Of a stretch of 64,000 nt of DNA, positions 28,884 through 37,523 are shown piece after piece. Position numbers and translations under genes: made by a program. Source of the DNA: Vulcanimicrobiota bacterium (GTDB lineage Bacteria; Vulcanimicrobiota; Xenobia; Xenobiales; JADMJV01). A model generated the notes under the pieces. The model was not told the origin of the DNA and did not search any database. It worked only from the letters and a program-made list of their open reading frames with translations. The stretch spans positions 62,001-126,000 of the forward strand of contig JAFKGI010000010.1 of NCBI GenBank assembly GCA_017307785.1. Reading direction: 5' to 3'. Position 1 is the first letter of the stretch. The number at the start of each line of letters is the position of its first letter.

Positions 28884-29452
28884 AGTTCTGGTTTCTGGCG
28901 CTACTGGTGCTGCTGCTAAGTCCCTGGGCGCCTGCTCAGGAAGCGAATCCGGCCGTATTTTCAGGCAAGACTCAGGTCTATGAAGACACCACCACCGGAT
29001 TCCGAATGGACCTGCCCATCGAATTTCAACTCACCGGTCGAGGAGCCAATACAACCTGGGAAGGTCCCAAAGTGGACGACTTCGCCACCAGCATCTTCGT
29101 GAACGTGACCCCCATGCCCGGGGTTCATCCCCAGGCCATCTACGACGGCGTGGTCCGCTCCAAGAAAAACGACAAAACCGCCGTCGAAGTCCGTCAGATC
29201 AAAATGCCCGGCAAGCTCAAGGGCAAGCCGATCTACGCATTTCGCTTTCTCGAGTCACCCAAGACCCCGGGCACGAACGACGACAAAGCCCCTCAAGACC
29301 ATCACCGCTGGTTTCTCTATGTTTATGGCAACGATTCGGCCTACGAATTGTGCATGGCCGGCAGCTATCAAGCGCTGGGCCAGGGCAAGGAGCTGCCGGA
29401 GGTTTATCTCAGCATCCTCAAGTCTTTTCGTCTCATCGAAATCAAGCCCTGA
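28880..29452 (+). CDS. Secreted hypothetical protein (PsbP/DUF1795-like shape)
   Basis: 190 residues. A signal peptide (MKFWFLALLVLLLSPWAPAQ) is followed by a compact alpha/beta domain opening VYEDTTTGFRMDLPIEFQL and ending EVYLSILKSFRLIEIKP. The layout of a YxDxxxGFxxxxP start and a final SFRxI strand is shared with PsbP-like and DUF1795 secreted proteins that have no agreed function. No lipobox Cys. It overlaps the preceding unknown gene by four bases, so the two are probably co-expressed. Confidence 0.65.
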   Translation: MKFWFLALLVLLLSPWAPAQEANPAVFSGKTQVYEDTTTGFRMDLPIEFQLTGRGANTTWEGPKVDDFATSIFVNVTPMPGVHPQAIYDGVVRSKKNDKTAVEVRQIKMPGKLKGKPIYAFRFLESPKTPGTNDDKAPQDHHRWFLYVYGNDSAYELCMAGSYQALGQGKELPEVYLSILKSFRLIEIKP

Positions 29453-29530
29453 AGCCCGCCAGATAGTAGAATTGAGCCGTTTTTGGCGGCTCTGAAACTT
29501 TTCGATCCGGGGTCCGGTTGGTTGGCCGGT

Positions 29531-30610
29531 ATGCAAAGAACCGTCTCGATTCTCTGGAATTCCCCCCAACCACCAACTCTCTACTGGCGTCACTCCGACA
29601 AACGCGAGTTCCAGGCCGTGAACGTGGGGCGCTCCAGCGATGGCTGGCACCACTTCGACCTGGAGGCCGAGGCCGACCAGGTCCTCGTCTGCTATGTCGC
29701 GGGCAACCGCCTGCGCTTTCCGGAAACGGGCCACTATAAGGTCCGCACCCGACACGCCTTTGTCCAGGGTGGGGAGGTGTTTGACTACATGCCAGCCGCC
29801 CAGATTGAGGGACCGCTGCGCGACTACGAAGCCAAAGCCCCCCTGGAGTTTTCCTCGGAGATCCTCAAGGAGAAACGCAAAGTGCGGGTCTATCTCCCGC
29901 GTGGCTATCGTCAGCACACTCAGCGCCGCTATCCGGTTCTTTACGTTCAAGACGGTCAAAATATCTTTGAACGTGGGGCCTACGGCAGCTGGCAGGCTCA
30001 TCTCAAGATCGACCGACTGATCGCGCGGGGCGAAATCGAGGAGGTGATCGTGGTAGCGGTCGACCACGGAGTCGGTCGTTTCCAGGACTATGTGCCCCCC
30101 GAGGACGGTGGCAAAGCCCACCTTTACGCTGCCTTTCTGGTCAACGAACTCAAGCCGTGGGTCGACCAGACCTATCGCACCAGGATCGGTCCACAGGACA
30201 CGGCCATCATGGGCAGCAGTCTGGGAGGGCTGGCGGCTTTTTACATAGCCTGGAACTACAGCTATGTCTTCGGCAAAGTGGCCTCGCTGTCAGGGTCCTG
30301 GTGGCTGCGCCGCTTCCGAGACCGACTGCCCTTTCAGCGCCGGCGCAAACTCAAGGTCTACCTGGATTCGGGGGACTCGGGACCGAGCCGTGACTGCGTG
30401 CAGCACAGCAAAGCCCTGCATCAGATCCTCGTGGGCCTGGGCTACCAAGCCGGCTCCCAACTGCGCTACCGCGTCGCCCGCCGCCACACTCATACCGAAA
30501 GCGCCTGGGGCGAACGCACGGTCCAGGCCCTCCGCTTCCTTTTTTCCGCCACCGGCGGAAGAGGGGGAGAAATGGAGAGAGGGAGAGAGAGTCATCGTCT
30601 AGCAGGTTGA
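29531..30610 (+). CDS. Alpha/beta-hydrolase esterase (esterase D / Fes-like)
   Basis: 359 residues from ATG 29531; a TTG at 29483 would add 16 residues but has no ribosome-binding site. The N-terminal ~110 residues resemble a carbohydrate-binding-like beta domain. The hydrolase follows from VRVYLPRGYRQHTQRRYPVLYVQDGQNIF, with nucleophile elbow GSSLGG and a late His (HTHTES). Relatives hydrolyse acyl-sugar or siderophore esters. No signal peptide is seen. The last ~20 residues are coded by the GA-rich repeat, so the 3' end has probably been altered by it. Confidence 0.78.
   Translation: MQRTVSILWNSPQPPTLYWRHSDKREFQAVNVGRSSDGWHHFDLEAEADQVLVCYVAGNRLRFPETGHYKVRTRHAFVQGGEVFDYMPAAQIEGPLRDYEAKAPLEFSSEILKEKRKVRVYLPRGYRQHTQRRYPVLYVQDGQNIFERGAYGSWQAHLKIDRLIARGEIEEVIVVAVDHGVGRFQDYVPPEDGGKAHLYAAFLVNELKPWVDQTYRTRIGPQDTAIMGSSLGGLAAFYIAWNYSYVFGKVASLSGSWWLRRFRDRLPFQRRRKLKVYLDSGDSGPSRDCVQHSKALHQILVGLGYQAGSQLRYRVARRHTHTESAWGERTVQALRFLFSATGGRGGEMERGRESHRLAG
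30544..30591. repeat. Small hairpin plus GA-rich tract
   Basis: TTCCGCC-ACC-GGCGGAA (30544-30560) forms a perfect seven-pair hairpin, continuing into an almost pure purine tract to 30591. The tract resembles the intergenic repeat at 3872-3959 and forms the final codons of the esterase gene. Confidence 0.5.
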
Positions 30611-30626
30611 AAGCCTCTCACCACAA

Positions 30627-30941
30627 TCAGTGGCTGAGGTACCAGCCGTCTTCGTGGGGGGGTTCGGTGAGCTGGCAGGGGGACTGGACGGGCGTTTCGG
30701 GCCGGGCCTGAAGGATTTCGGGCTGGGCTTCGATCACGACGGGCTGGGCCTGGATGATGTCTTTCTCGACGGCAATTCCCTGCACGACTGAGCCCTGGAA
30801 GCCGTCCTGGGCGACCTCCACCACGAACTCCGGGGTCGCCTGGCGAGTCGAGGCAGGACGGGTCGCGCCTGCCAGGGAGACGGTGAAGTTGTTGCTGAGC
30901 GGCGTCATGTCCCCATTGTAAGGGTTGGATGTAACCGCCAT
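30627..30941 (-). CDS. Small hypothetical protein
   Basis: 104 residues from 30941, or 93 residues from an ATG at 30908 that has GGGGA upstream and is the likelier start. No family recognised. The second half is rich in Gln, Pro, Glu and Val (QAQPVVIEAQPEILQARPE), suggesting an extended or low-complexity tail. It lies after pilB on the same strand but behind a strong terminator, with no clear promoter of its own, so whether it is expressed is doubtful. Confidence 0.35.
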   Translation of the reverse strand: MAVTSNPYNGDMTPLSNNFTVSLAGATRPASTRQATPEFVVEVAQDGFQGSVVQGIAVEKDIIQAQPVVIEAQPEILQARPETPVQSPCQLTEPPHEDGWYLSH

Positions 30942-30944
30942 ATG

Positions 30945-30981
30945 AAAAAAAGCCCCGAGCTTTACGAGCTCGGGGCTTTTT
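30945..30981 (-). terminator. Rho-independent terminator (pilB; works in both directions)
   Basis: An 11-base-pair stem AGCCCCGAGCT (30951-30961) / AGCTCGGGGCT (30967-30977) encloses the loop TTACG. It is flanked by A6 on the left and T5 on the right, so there is a U-tract on whichever strand is transcribed. It lies 19 bases after the pilB stop. Confidence 0.9.
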
Positions 30982-30999
30982 GGATTAACGGTGGAGAAA

Positions 31000-32730
31000 C
31001 TACTCGGAGCCTTCCACGTAAACGACGCGCATACACTCTTCCATCGAGGTCACGCCTTCCAACACCTTGGCCACGGCGTCGTCCTGCATCATGCGCATAC
31101 CGTCTTCGACGGCCGCCTGACGGATTTCCGCGGTGGACGCGCGCATGAGCACCATGCCGCGCACGCGCTCGGTGATCTGAAGAACCTCGTGGATACCGGT
31201 ACGACCGCGGTGCCCGGTGCCTTTGCAGTGGTCGCAACCGCGGCCGCGGAAGAAGTTGATTTCGGCATCTCCGTAGACGGTCATACCGAACTTCTTGATC
31301 GCCTCTGGCGGTGGCCTGTAGCTTTCTTTGCAGTTCGGGCAGATGTTACGGGCGAGTCGTTGCGCCAGCACGCCGATGAGAGCGGAGGAGACGAGGAACG
31401 GCTCCACGCCCATTTCCACCAGACGCGAGATAGCGCCGCAAGCGTCGTTGGTGTGGAGGGTGCTCAACACCAAGTGGCCCGTAAGAGCAGCTTCGACGGC
31501 GATTTTCGCAGTTTCGCCGTCACGAATCTCACCGACCATGATGATGTCAGGGTCTTGACGCAAGAACGATTTGAGAGCCTTCGCGAAGGTCAGACCGGCT
31601 TTGTTGTTGGTCTGCACCTGGTTGATTCCGGCAATCTGGTATTCCACCGGGTCTTCTACCGTGGTCAGGTTGCGGTCGCCCTTGTTCAGCTTGTTCAAGC
31701 AAGAGTAGAGAGTCGTCGACTTGCCCGAACCGGTCGGTCCGGTCACCAGCAACATTCCGTAGGGCTTCTCTACGATGGATTCCCAGAGAGTCAAGTTCGC
31801 GTGGCTGAAGCCCAGTTTGTTCAGACCGAGCTGCACCGAGCCTTTGTCGAGAATACGCATAACCGTCTTCTCGCCGTGCACGCAGGGCAGAGTGGATACG
31901 CGCAAGTCATACTCACGGCCGTCGTGCGTCAAGTGGATCTTACCGTCTTGAGGGACACGGCGTTCGGCGATGTCCATCGCGGCCATAATCTTGATACGCG
32001 AGGTCATCGGGGCTTGAATGTGCTTGGGCGGCGTCATCACTTCGTGAAGCACACCGTCCACTCGGTAGCGCACTTTCACCGACTTGGCTTCGGGTTCGAT
32101 GTGAATATCGGAGGCTTTGTCGTTGATGGCCTGCGAGATGATCAGATTCACCACGCGCACAATCGGCGCTTCGTCCACCATCTCTTTCAGCTTGTCGAGG
32201 GACAGCTCTTCGTCGGAGGCGTCGTCGAAGTCCATCGGGCCGAAGTCGGTGGCCGAGATGTCTTTCATCGTGCCTTCCACCTCGGCGATGGCGGTGACGC
32301 CGAACTGGCCGTTGAGCGCCTTGGTAATCGAGTCGTCGGTGGCAATCACCGGGTCGATGTCGAAACCGGTAATCAGTCGGATGTCGTCGAGAGCGATCAC
32401 GTTCAGCGGGTCAACCATCGCCAGCGTCAAGCGGTTGTCTTGTTGACCCACCGGGATGACTTTGTAGCGCTGAGCAAGGTGTTCGGGAATCAGGCGGGCC
32501 AGCTCGGGATCGAGCTGCATCGCCTCCAGGTCGACGAATCGGACGCCCATCTGGCGTCCCATCGCTTCCACCACGTCCTTCTCGGTGACGAAGCCCAGAG
32601 AAATGAGCACCTTTTGTAGGGGCTCGCTGGTCCGCTCCGATTGCGTGGCAGCCTTCTCTAGTTGTCGGGTGGTGATGAGCTGCTCATCGACAAGCAGCTT
32701 TCCAAGATCATCTTTGGAGCGGCTAATCAA
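31000..32730 (-). CDS. pilB: Type IV pilus / type II secretion assembly ATPase (PilB/GspE)
   Basis: 576 residues. N-terminal MshEN-type helical domain (1-150), then the secretion ATPase core: Walker A GPTGSGKS at 331-338, Asp box around TTVEDPVEY, Walker B IIMVGEIRD (396-404), His box LSTLHTND, and a zinc tetracysteine (Cys464, Cys467, Cys499, Cys502). It powers pilus extension or pseudopilus assembly at the inner membrane. The first MshEN repeat has DLG instead of RLG, so cyclic-di-GMP binding is uncertain. The start is TTG at 32730 with GGAGG ten bases upstream. No other pilus genes are in the window. Confidence 0.9.
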   Translation of the reverse strand: MISRSKDDLGKLLVDEQLITTRQLEKAATQSERTSEPLQKVLISLGFVTEKDVVEAMGRQMGVRFVDLEAMQLDPELARLIPEHLAQRYKVIPVGQQDNRLTLAMVDPLNVIALDDIRLITGFDIDPVIATDDSITKALNGQFGVTAIAEVEGTMKDISATDFGPMDFDDASDEELSLDKLKEMVDEAPIVRVVNLIISQAINDKASDIHIEPEAKSVKVRYRVDGVLHEVMTPPKHIQAPMTSRIKIMAAMDIAERRVPQDGKIHLTHDGREYDLRVSTLPCVHGEKTVMRILDKGSVQLGLNKLGFSHANLTLWESIVEKPYGMLLVTGPTGSGKSTTLYSCLNKLNKGDRNLTTVEDPVEYQIAGINQVQTNNKAGLTFAKALKSFLRQDPDIIMVGEIRDGETAKIAVEAALTGHLVLSTLHTNDACGAISRLVEMGVEPFLVSSALIGVLAQRLARNICPNCKESYRPPPEAIKKFGMTVYGDAEINFFRGRGCDHCKGTGHRGRTGIHEVLQITERVRGMVLMRASTAEIRQAAVEDGMRMMQDDAVAKVLEGVTSMEECMRVVYVEGSE

Positions 32731-32761
32731 GTTTGGTTGCCTCCAGGGTTTTGACTCTCGC

Positions 32762-32786
32762 CAACTGACAGTTTAACTGTCAGTTG
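32762..32786. promoter_or_regulatory. Perfect 12+12 palindrome, probable operator
   Basis: Two perfect 12-base arms, CAACTGACAGTT (32762-32773) and AACTGTCAGTTG (32775-32786), flank a single T. The site lies between divergently transcribed pilB (start 32730) and the PilZ/HD-GYP gene (start 32884). There is no U-tract, which argues for a dimer-binding operator rather than a terminator. Confidence 0.7.
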
Positions 32787-32883
32787 CATATTGGGCAGGT
32801 ACTGCGCCGTTTCCTGCTGGACCGGAGGATGGGCACAATTCCTCAGAGGAAGATTAACGGGGGAATCAAGAAGGTCCTGCTAT

Positions 32884-34902
32884 ATGGCCATAGGTGAATT
32901 TTTCTCGCAGTTTCGTAGCCTGCTCTTCGGAAGCGAGGATTTACTGCGAAATCGACGTCATCAGCCACGTCTGGCGCTGGAATTACCGGTCGTAGTAGAT
33001 TTGGGCCATGGCAAACAGGCGGCCGAGGTACGGGACTTCGGCCCCAACGGTCTGCGGCTCTTCATATCACTGAAGCTGTCAAAGAACCGCAAGCTCAACG
33101 TCGAGGTCATGGGAGACGCAGGACTGGACGGGGCCGCCAGCCTGGGCTGCCGAGTAGCGTGGTGTCGGGCCGCCGACAAGGGCTACTACGTCGGCTGCCG
33201 CTACGACGACAAGCCCGAGGCACTGGCCACCAGCTGGGTCCAGATGCTCTTGCTGGAACGCCATCATCGCAACAAAGAACGTCGTGATCGACGGGTCGAA
33301 ACGACCCTTCCCGCCATTCTACTGGACAAAGTCAGCCCCCCACACAATGTCTTCGTAATCGATCTGGGTCTGGGGGGAGCCCGCGTCTATTCTCCGCAGG
33401 CCTGGAGCCCGGTGGATTCGCCCCGCCTCAGCTTCTCGATGCCGGGCCAGGGACCGTCGGTCGACTTCGCCGTCGAGGTGGTCGAGAGCCGGCTCATGGA
33501 CAATGCCGGCTACACCTACCGTTTGCGCTTCCGCGATCCCGACAGCAAGCGTATGGCACTGCTGCGACGGATGCTCATGCAACTGCTGGAAGGGGTTCGC
33601 AAAGCCGGACGCAGCCGCCCCAACGACGTCATTCAGGCCGCACCCGCACCCAAAACTCAGGCAACCAAGGACTCTTCTCCGGGGCCGCTGGGCGCAGCCG
33701 TGCGCGGACCGGCCAAACCGCCTGGAGCCAAAAGTCGCGGAGTTTCGAAGTACCTGCAGGCGCCCGATCTGCCGCCGCCCCGAGAAAAACCACCGGCCCC
33801 GGCGGTGAAAGCCAGCCCTCCTCCACCACCCAACATCGATAGCGAGCCGACCGGGCGGGTTCGCCAGAGCGCACCCAATCGCATGCAACTCGGGCTACTG
33901 CCTCAGGAAGGCCGCGAGCGCCGACGCGGCTGGCTGGCGGCCTCGCTGGAAGGCTGGTTCCCCCAGCACGAAGTCGTCAGCGACTTCCTGACGCGACCCA
34001 CTCATCAATTTCTGCGCTGCTTGGGGCCCCTCTTCCCGGGATTGCCGGGGCTGCTATCGCTGCATCCCTGGAGCATCGACACCGACCTGGACCGCGGTTT
34101 CGAAATCGGCCCGGGAGTCGTTTGGACCGACCGGCGCACTTTGTGTCGCTGGTGGATGGCTCGACGAGCCATGATCAGCTGGTTCCGTCAATCGCTGACG
34201 ACTCGCGAACGCCTGGAACGGCGCTCCGGCAACTTGCGCTCGCGAGCCTTTCAAATGCTCTCTTTGCTGGCTTGCGGGGGACCGGCGGCGGTACGCCAGA
34301 TGCTGGTATGCGCGCAAATCTCGGTGGGCCTGGCCCGTCACTACGGCATCGAAGACCCCATGCAACTCAATCAGCTACGGCTTTCGGCCCTGCTCAAGGA
34401 TGTGGGCGAGGCCCTGCTCTTCGTGGCCAGCCAGCCCCGCACGGTGCGCGACCGCTACATTTTGCACATCAACGGCCTGGATCACGGAGAGCCCGACATC
34501 TCCGAGTTGACCAGTGACTGGAGCGGCTTCTACTGTCCCAATGACCTTTTGATCAACCGCCTGCGGCTGGATCCGGTCACCCTGGAGATGATGCCTTGCC
34601 ACGCCTGGGTGGGCGACCGACTGCTGGCCAAACTCGGCTTTCCCCTGGAGGTGCGCACCACCATTCGCTATCACCACGAAGCCTGGGGAGGCCTGGGCTA
34701 TCCGGAAGGACTGGGGGAAGAAGAAATCCCCTGGGGCTCTCGCTGCCTGGCCGTGGCCGACGGCTTTGCCAGCGGCCTGACCTACCTGGGTACGCCGGAG
34801 CGTAGCTTCCAGCAACTGGCTCAACTGGAAGGCAGCTTCTACGAACCGGCACTGGTGCAGGCGCTGCAAAAATACCTGGTGGAAGTAGGCGTGATGTCAT
34901 GA
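32884..34902 (+). CDS. Double PilZ protein with degenerate HD-GYP domain
   Basis: 672 residues from ATG 32884; the frame upstream holds no sensible protein. PilZ domain 1: RxxxR at 25-29 and DFGPNG 51-56. PilZ domain 2: RxxxR at 133-137 and DLGLGG 160-165. The Ser of the D/NxSxxG motif is Gly in both. A Pro-rich linker (about 250-350) leads to an HD-GYP-type domain. There the HD pair reads Lys505-Asp506 (SALLKDVGEAL), while His573, His597-His598 and GYP 605-607 remain. It probably senses cyclic-di-GMP but is a weak or inactive phosphodiesterase. Divergent from pilB. Confidence 0.85.
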   Translation: MAIGEFFSQFRSLLFGSEDLLRNRRHQPRLALELPVVVDLGHGKQAAEVRDFGPNGLRLFISLKLSKNRKLNVEVMGDAGLDGAASLGCRVAWCRAADKGYYVGCRYDDKPEALATSWVQMLLLERHHRNKERRDRRVETTLPAILLDKVSPPHNVFVIDLGLGGARVYSPQAWSPVDSPRLSFSMPGQGPSVDFAVEVVESRLMDNAGYTYRLRFRDPDSKRMALLRRMLMQLLEGVRKAGRSRPNDVIQAAPAPKTQATKDSSPGPLGAAVRGPAKPPGAKSRGVSKYLQAPDLPPPREKPPAPAVKASPPPPPNIDSEPTGRVRQSAPNRMQLGLLPQEGRERRRGWLAASLEGWFPQHEVVSDFLTRPTHQFLRCLGPLFPGLPGLLSLHPWSIDTDLDRGFEIGPGVVWTDRRTLCRWWMARRAMISWFRQSLTTRERLERRSGNLRSRAFQMLSLLACGGPAAVRQMLVCAQISVGLARHYGIEDPMQLNQLRLSALLKDVGEALLFVASQPRTVRDRYILHINGLDHGEPDISELTSDWSGFYCPNDLLINRLRLDPVTLEMMPCHAWVGDRLLAKLGFPLEVRTTIRYHHEAWGGLGYPEGLGEEEIPWGSRCLAVADGFASGLTYLGTPERSFQQLAQLEGSFYEPALVQALQKYLVEVGVMS

Positions 34903-36260
34903 GCTGGTCCCAACACCTGGACGCCCACGAAGGGCGTTATCTGGAATCCCTGAGCGAATTCGTGAGTATCGCCAGCGTATCCACCGATCCGGCTCGTCGA
35001 CCGGAGATGGCGCGCGCCTGCGACTGGTTGTGCGCCTGGGCCCGCGAGCAGAACCTGACGGCTGAAATCTGGCCGACGGCCGGGCATCCTTCGGTTTACA
35101 TCGAGACGCCGGCGGTGCCGGACAAGCCGGTGCTGTTGATTTACGGACACTATGACGTGCAGCCTGCCGAAGACGTGGAGCTCTGGACAGACCCGCCTTT
35201 TCAGCCCACCGTTCGCGAGGATCGCCTCTATGGACGGGGGGCCAGCGACAACAAAGGCCAGATCTGGACGCATTGCGCGGCCATTCAATCGCTGCTGGCC
35301 GCCGGCGAGTTGCCTTGCCAGATCAAAATCCTGGTCGAAGGCGAAGAAGAAGTCGGCAGCCCCAATCTCCCCCGCCTGCTGGAGGAGCGGCGCTCCAGGC
35401 TGGGTGCCGACCTGGTGCTGGTCTCGGACACCTCCACCGCCGTCAAAGGGGTGCCCACTTTGCACTACAGCCTGCGCGGCATCGTGATTTTTGAGGTGCA
35501 TCTCAGCACGGCCGGCCGCGACGTGCACAGCGGCGTCTTTGGCGGCACCTCGCCTAACGCCACCCACCGACTGGCCCAATTGATCGCTCGACTACATGAC
35601 CCTGAGGGCAGGGTGACCATTCCCGGTTTTTACGACCGGGTGCGGATCGCCGACGCCCGCGAGAAGGAATTGCTCGAGCGCGTTCCCTTCGACGCCAAAG
35701 TTTACCAAGAATTTATCGGCTGCGACGAGTTGGTTGGCGAAGCCGGCTTCACCACCAATGAGCGCCGCTGGTTTCGCCCCACCCTGGACTGCAACGGCCT
35801 GGGTGGCGGTTTCCAGGGAGAAGGCAGCAAGACCATCGTTCCGGCCCGCGCCTGGGCCAAGTTTTCCGCCCGCCTGGTGGCGGATCAACAGCCGGACGAA
35901 GTGCTGGAATGCTGCCGGCGCTGGTTCGAAGCCCAGACCTGGGCCGGCCGCATCGATTTCCGGGCCGACCACGGCGGGCCGCCCTATCTTTTAGACCCCT
36001 ACGGCCCGATGTCCGGCTACCTGGAAAAGGCCCGGGAAGCCCTGCGCCAGGCCTGGAATCAAGAACCGCTGCTGGTGCGCCACGGAGGAGCCATCCCCAT
36101 CGTCAGCCAGTTCCAGACCATCCTGGGCCTCTCCACTCTGCTCATGGGCTTCGGCTCCCCCGACGACGCCATCCACAGCCCCAATGAAAAATTTGAACTG
36201 GCCAACTTCCGCCGCGGCTTGCGCACCAGCTGCCACTTCCTCACCTCCCTGGGCTCCTGA
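34899..36260 (+). CDS. M20-family metallopeptidase (dipeptidase)
   Basis: 453 residues, ATG overlapping the previous stop (ATGA). It is a di-zinc peptidase with ligands His84 and Asp86 (YGHYDVQP), bridging Asp117 (GRGASDNKGQ), Glu149/Glu150 (EGEEEVGS), the Asp in VSDTS and a late His (DDAIHSPNE). The lid/dimerisation domain lies at about 200-330. Length and motifs match the cytoplasmic dipeptidase group of M20 (DUG1/CNDP-like). Likely role: hydrolysis of dipeptides in the cytoplasm. No signal peptide. Confidence 0.92.
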   Translation: MSWSQHLDAHEGRYLESLSEFVSIASVSTDPARRPEMARACDWLCAWAREQNLTAEIWPTAGHPSVYIETPAVPDKPVLLIYGHYDVQPAEDVELWTDPPFQPTVREDRLYGRGASDNKGQIWTHCAAIQSLLAAGELPCQIKILVEGEEEVGSPNLPRLLEERRSRLGADLVLVSDTSTAVKGVPTLHYSLRGIVIFEVHLSTAGRDVHSGVFGGTSPNATHRLAQLIARLHDPEGRVTIPGFYDRVRIADAREKELLERVPFDAKVYQEFIGCDELVGEAGFTTNERRWFRPTLDCNGLGGGFQGEGSKTIVPARAWAKFSARLVADQQPDEVLECCRRWFEAQTWAGRIDFRADHGGPPYLLDPYGPMSGYLEKAREALRQAWNQEPLLVRHGGAIPIVSQFQTILGLSTLLMGFGSPDDAIHSPNEKFELANFRRGLRTSCHFLTSLGS

Positions 36261-36264
36261 GCCA

Positions 36265-37470
36265 TCAGGGCAGGCTTGGGTTGACGAAGATCTCTCCGTT
36301 ATTCAGGGCCACGGCCAGCAGCGTCTTCTCGATGGCGGGGGCGCTGGCTACGCCGGCCGGCAGGGGTAAGCGCGAGAGAGTGGCACCGCTGGCCGGATCG
36401 AGCTTCAGGATGGCGGGCGAGGTGTCGGCCACATAACAGCCTCCCTCTTTCCACTGCACCGCGCTGGAACAGCGCAGTGAACGAGTCCAGAGTTTGCGGC
36501 CCAGCGGATTCCAGGCGGAGACCTGGTTGCGAGTGGCCAGATAAATATTTCCTTCACTATCAATCGCGGGGCGCGCCAAAATTTCGCCGTGACCCGAGTA
36601 GCACTGGGTCCAACCCGGAAACGGCTTGACCCAGCTGGCGTTGTTGCCGCGCAAGGAAAGCAGCCCACTGACGGTCACTCCCACCACCCCGAGAGGATGG
36701 GGAGTTGGCGGGAGCAACGGGCGAGGCAGCTGGGTTCCGACCACGGCGCTGCGCCAACGCTCGGCCAGGTCGACCTGATGCAAATTTCCACGGATGGTTC
36801 CGAGATAAACGGTTGACCCCACCACCACTGGCGGTCCGAACCAATCGTCCCCCCGCGGCAGACGCAGATGGCCCAGATTGCGCCATTCCGTCCACTCTTT
36901 GTTGGCGGTCAACAGCTGGCCGGCCTGGCCCAACTGGATCCAGTTTTTCTCGTCACGCGGCACGGTCCAACCGTTGTGATCCCGGGGCAAAACCTGTTTG
37001 GTCTCGCCCGTCTCCGGCTGCACCAGCACGGCCGGCTGGCCGTCCTGCTGAAACAAAAGTTTATCTTCCACCAACTGGGGAGAACGACTGAGCGGCCAGC
37101 TCATTTCCCGTTTCCACATCAGTTTGCCGCTGGAAGCGTAGGCATATAAAAAATTTGAGTGCGGGGAGGTAACCAGCACGATGCCCTGGTAGATGCGCGC
37201 CTGCCAGTCGGCAGGACCCAAAGTTCCGGGAACTTTCCAGGTCGTCGAGGGTTGAGCCAGCGCATTCGGGGTACACACGACGGCGAGACAAAAGACGCAC
37301 CCGAAAAGACGTTCGCCAGGAACTTTCGTTTGTGAAACAAACGTTTCGAACTTCCAGAAAGTGGAATTCTTTTCGGAAGAAAAATGAGTATTTTTCAAGA
37401 TCGTCAAAAGGGCGGCCTTTGGAGCGGAGAATAGGACGCGAAGAAGGCTCATCCAGGGTGCTTCTGGCAT
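36265..37470 (-). CDS. PQQ-like beta-propeller repeat protein, secreted
   Basis: Up to 401 residues. From about residue 75 the protein is a series of PQQ/YncE-like blades (GIVLVTSPHSNFLYAYASSGKLMWK, PAIDSEGNIYLATRNQVSAWNPLGRKLW). A hydrophobic, signal-like segment (RLFGCVFCLAVVCTPNALAQ) precedes it at about 54-73. That leaves about 50 unusual residues in front and no good internal start codon, so the true N-terminus is unsure. BamB is also a PQQ propeller and the gene is divergent from bamA, but BamB lipobox features are not obvious. Function not established. Confidence 0.7.
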   Translation of the reverse strand: MPEAPWMSLLRVLFSAPKAALLTILKNTHFSSEKNSTFWKFETFVSQTKVPGERLFGCVFCLAVVCTPNALAQPSTTWKVPGTLGPADWQARIYQGIVLVTSPHSNFLYAYASSGKLMWKREMSWPLSRSPQLVEDKLLFQQDGQPAVLVQPETGETKQVLPRDHNGWTVPRDEKNWIQLGQAGQLLTANKEWTEWRNLGHLRLPRGDDWFGPPVVVGSTVYLGTIRGNLHQVDLAERWRSAVVGTQLPRPLLPPTPHPLGVVGVTVSGLLSLRGNNASWVKPFPGWTQCYSGHGEILARPAIDSEGNIYLATRNQVSAWNPLGRKLWTRSLRCSSAVQWKEGGCYVADTSPAILKLDPASGATLSRLPLPAGVASAPAIEKTLLAVALNNGEIFVNPSLP

Positions 37471-37523
37471 GGTGAGGCCAGATCCTCGATCTCGATTGAT
37501 GAGTGGACCGTGGGAGGTTTAGG

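Noticed and set aside
36265..37470. Calling the PQQ-like protein BamB
   Set aside because: Although divergent from bamA, no clear lipoprotein signal or BamB-specific loop is visible, and PQQ repeats are widespread.
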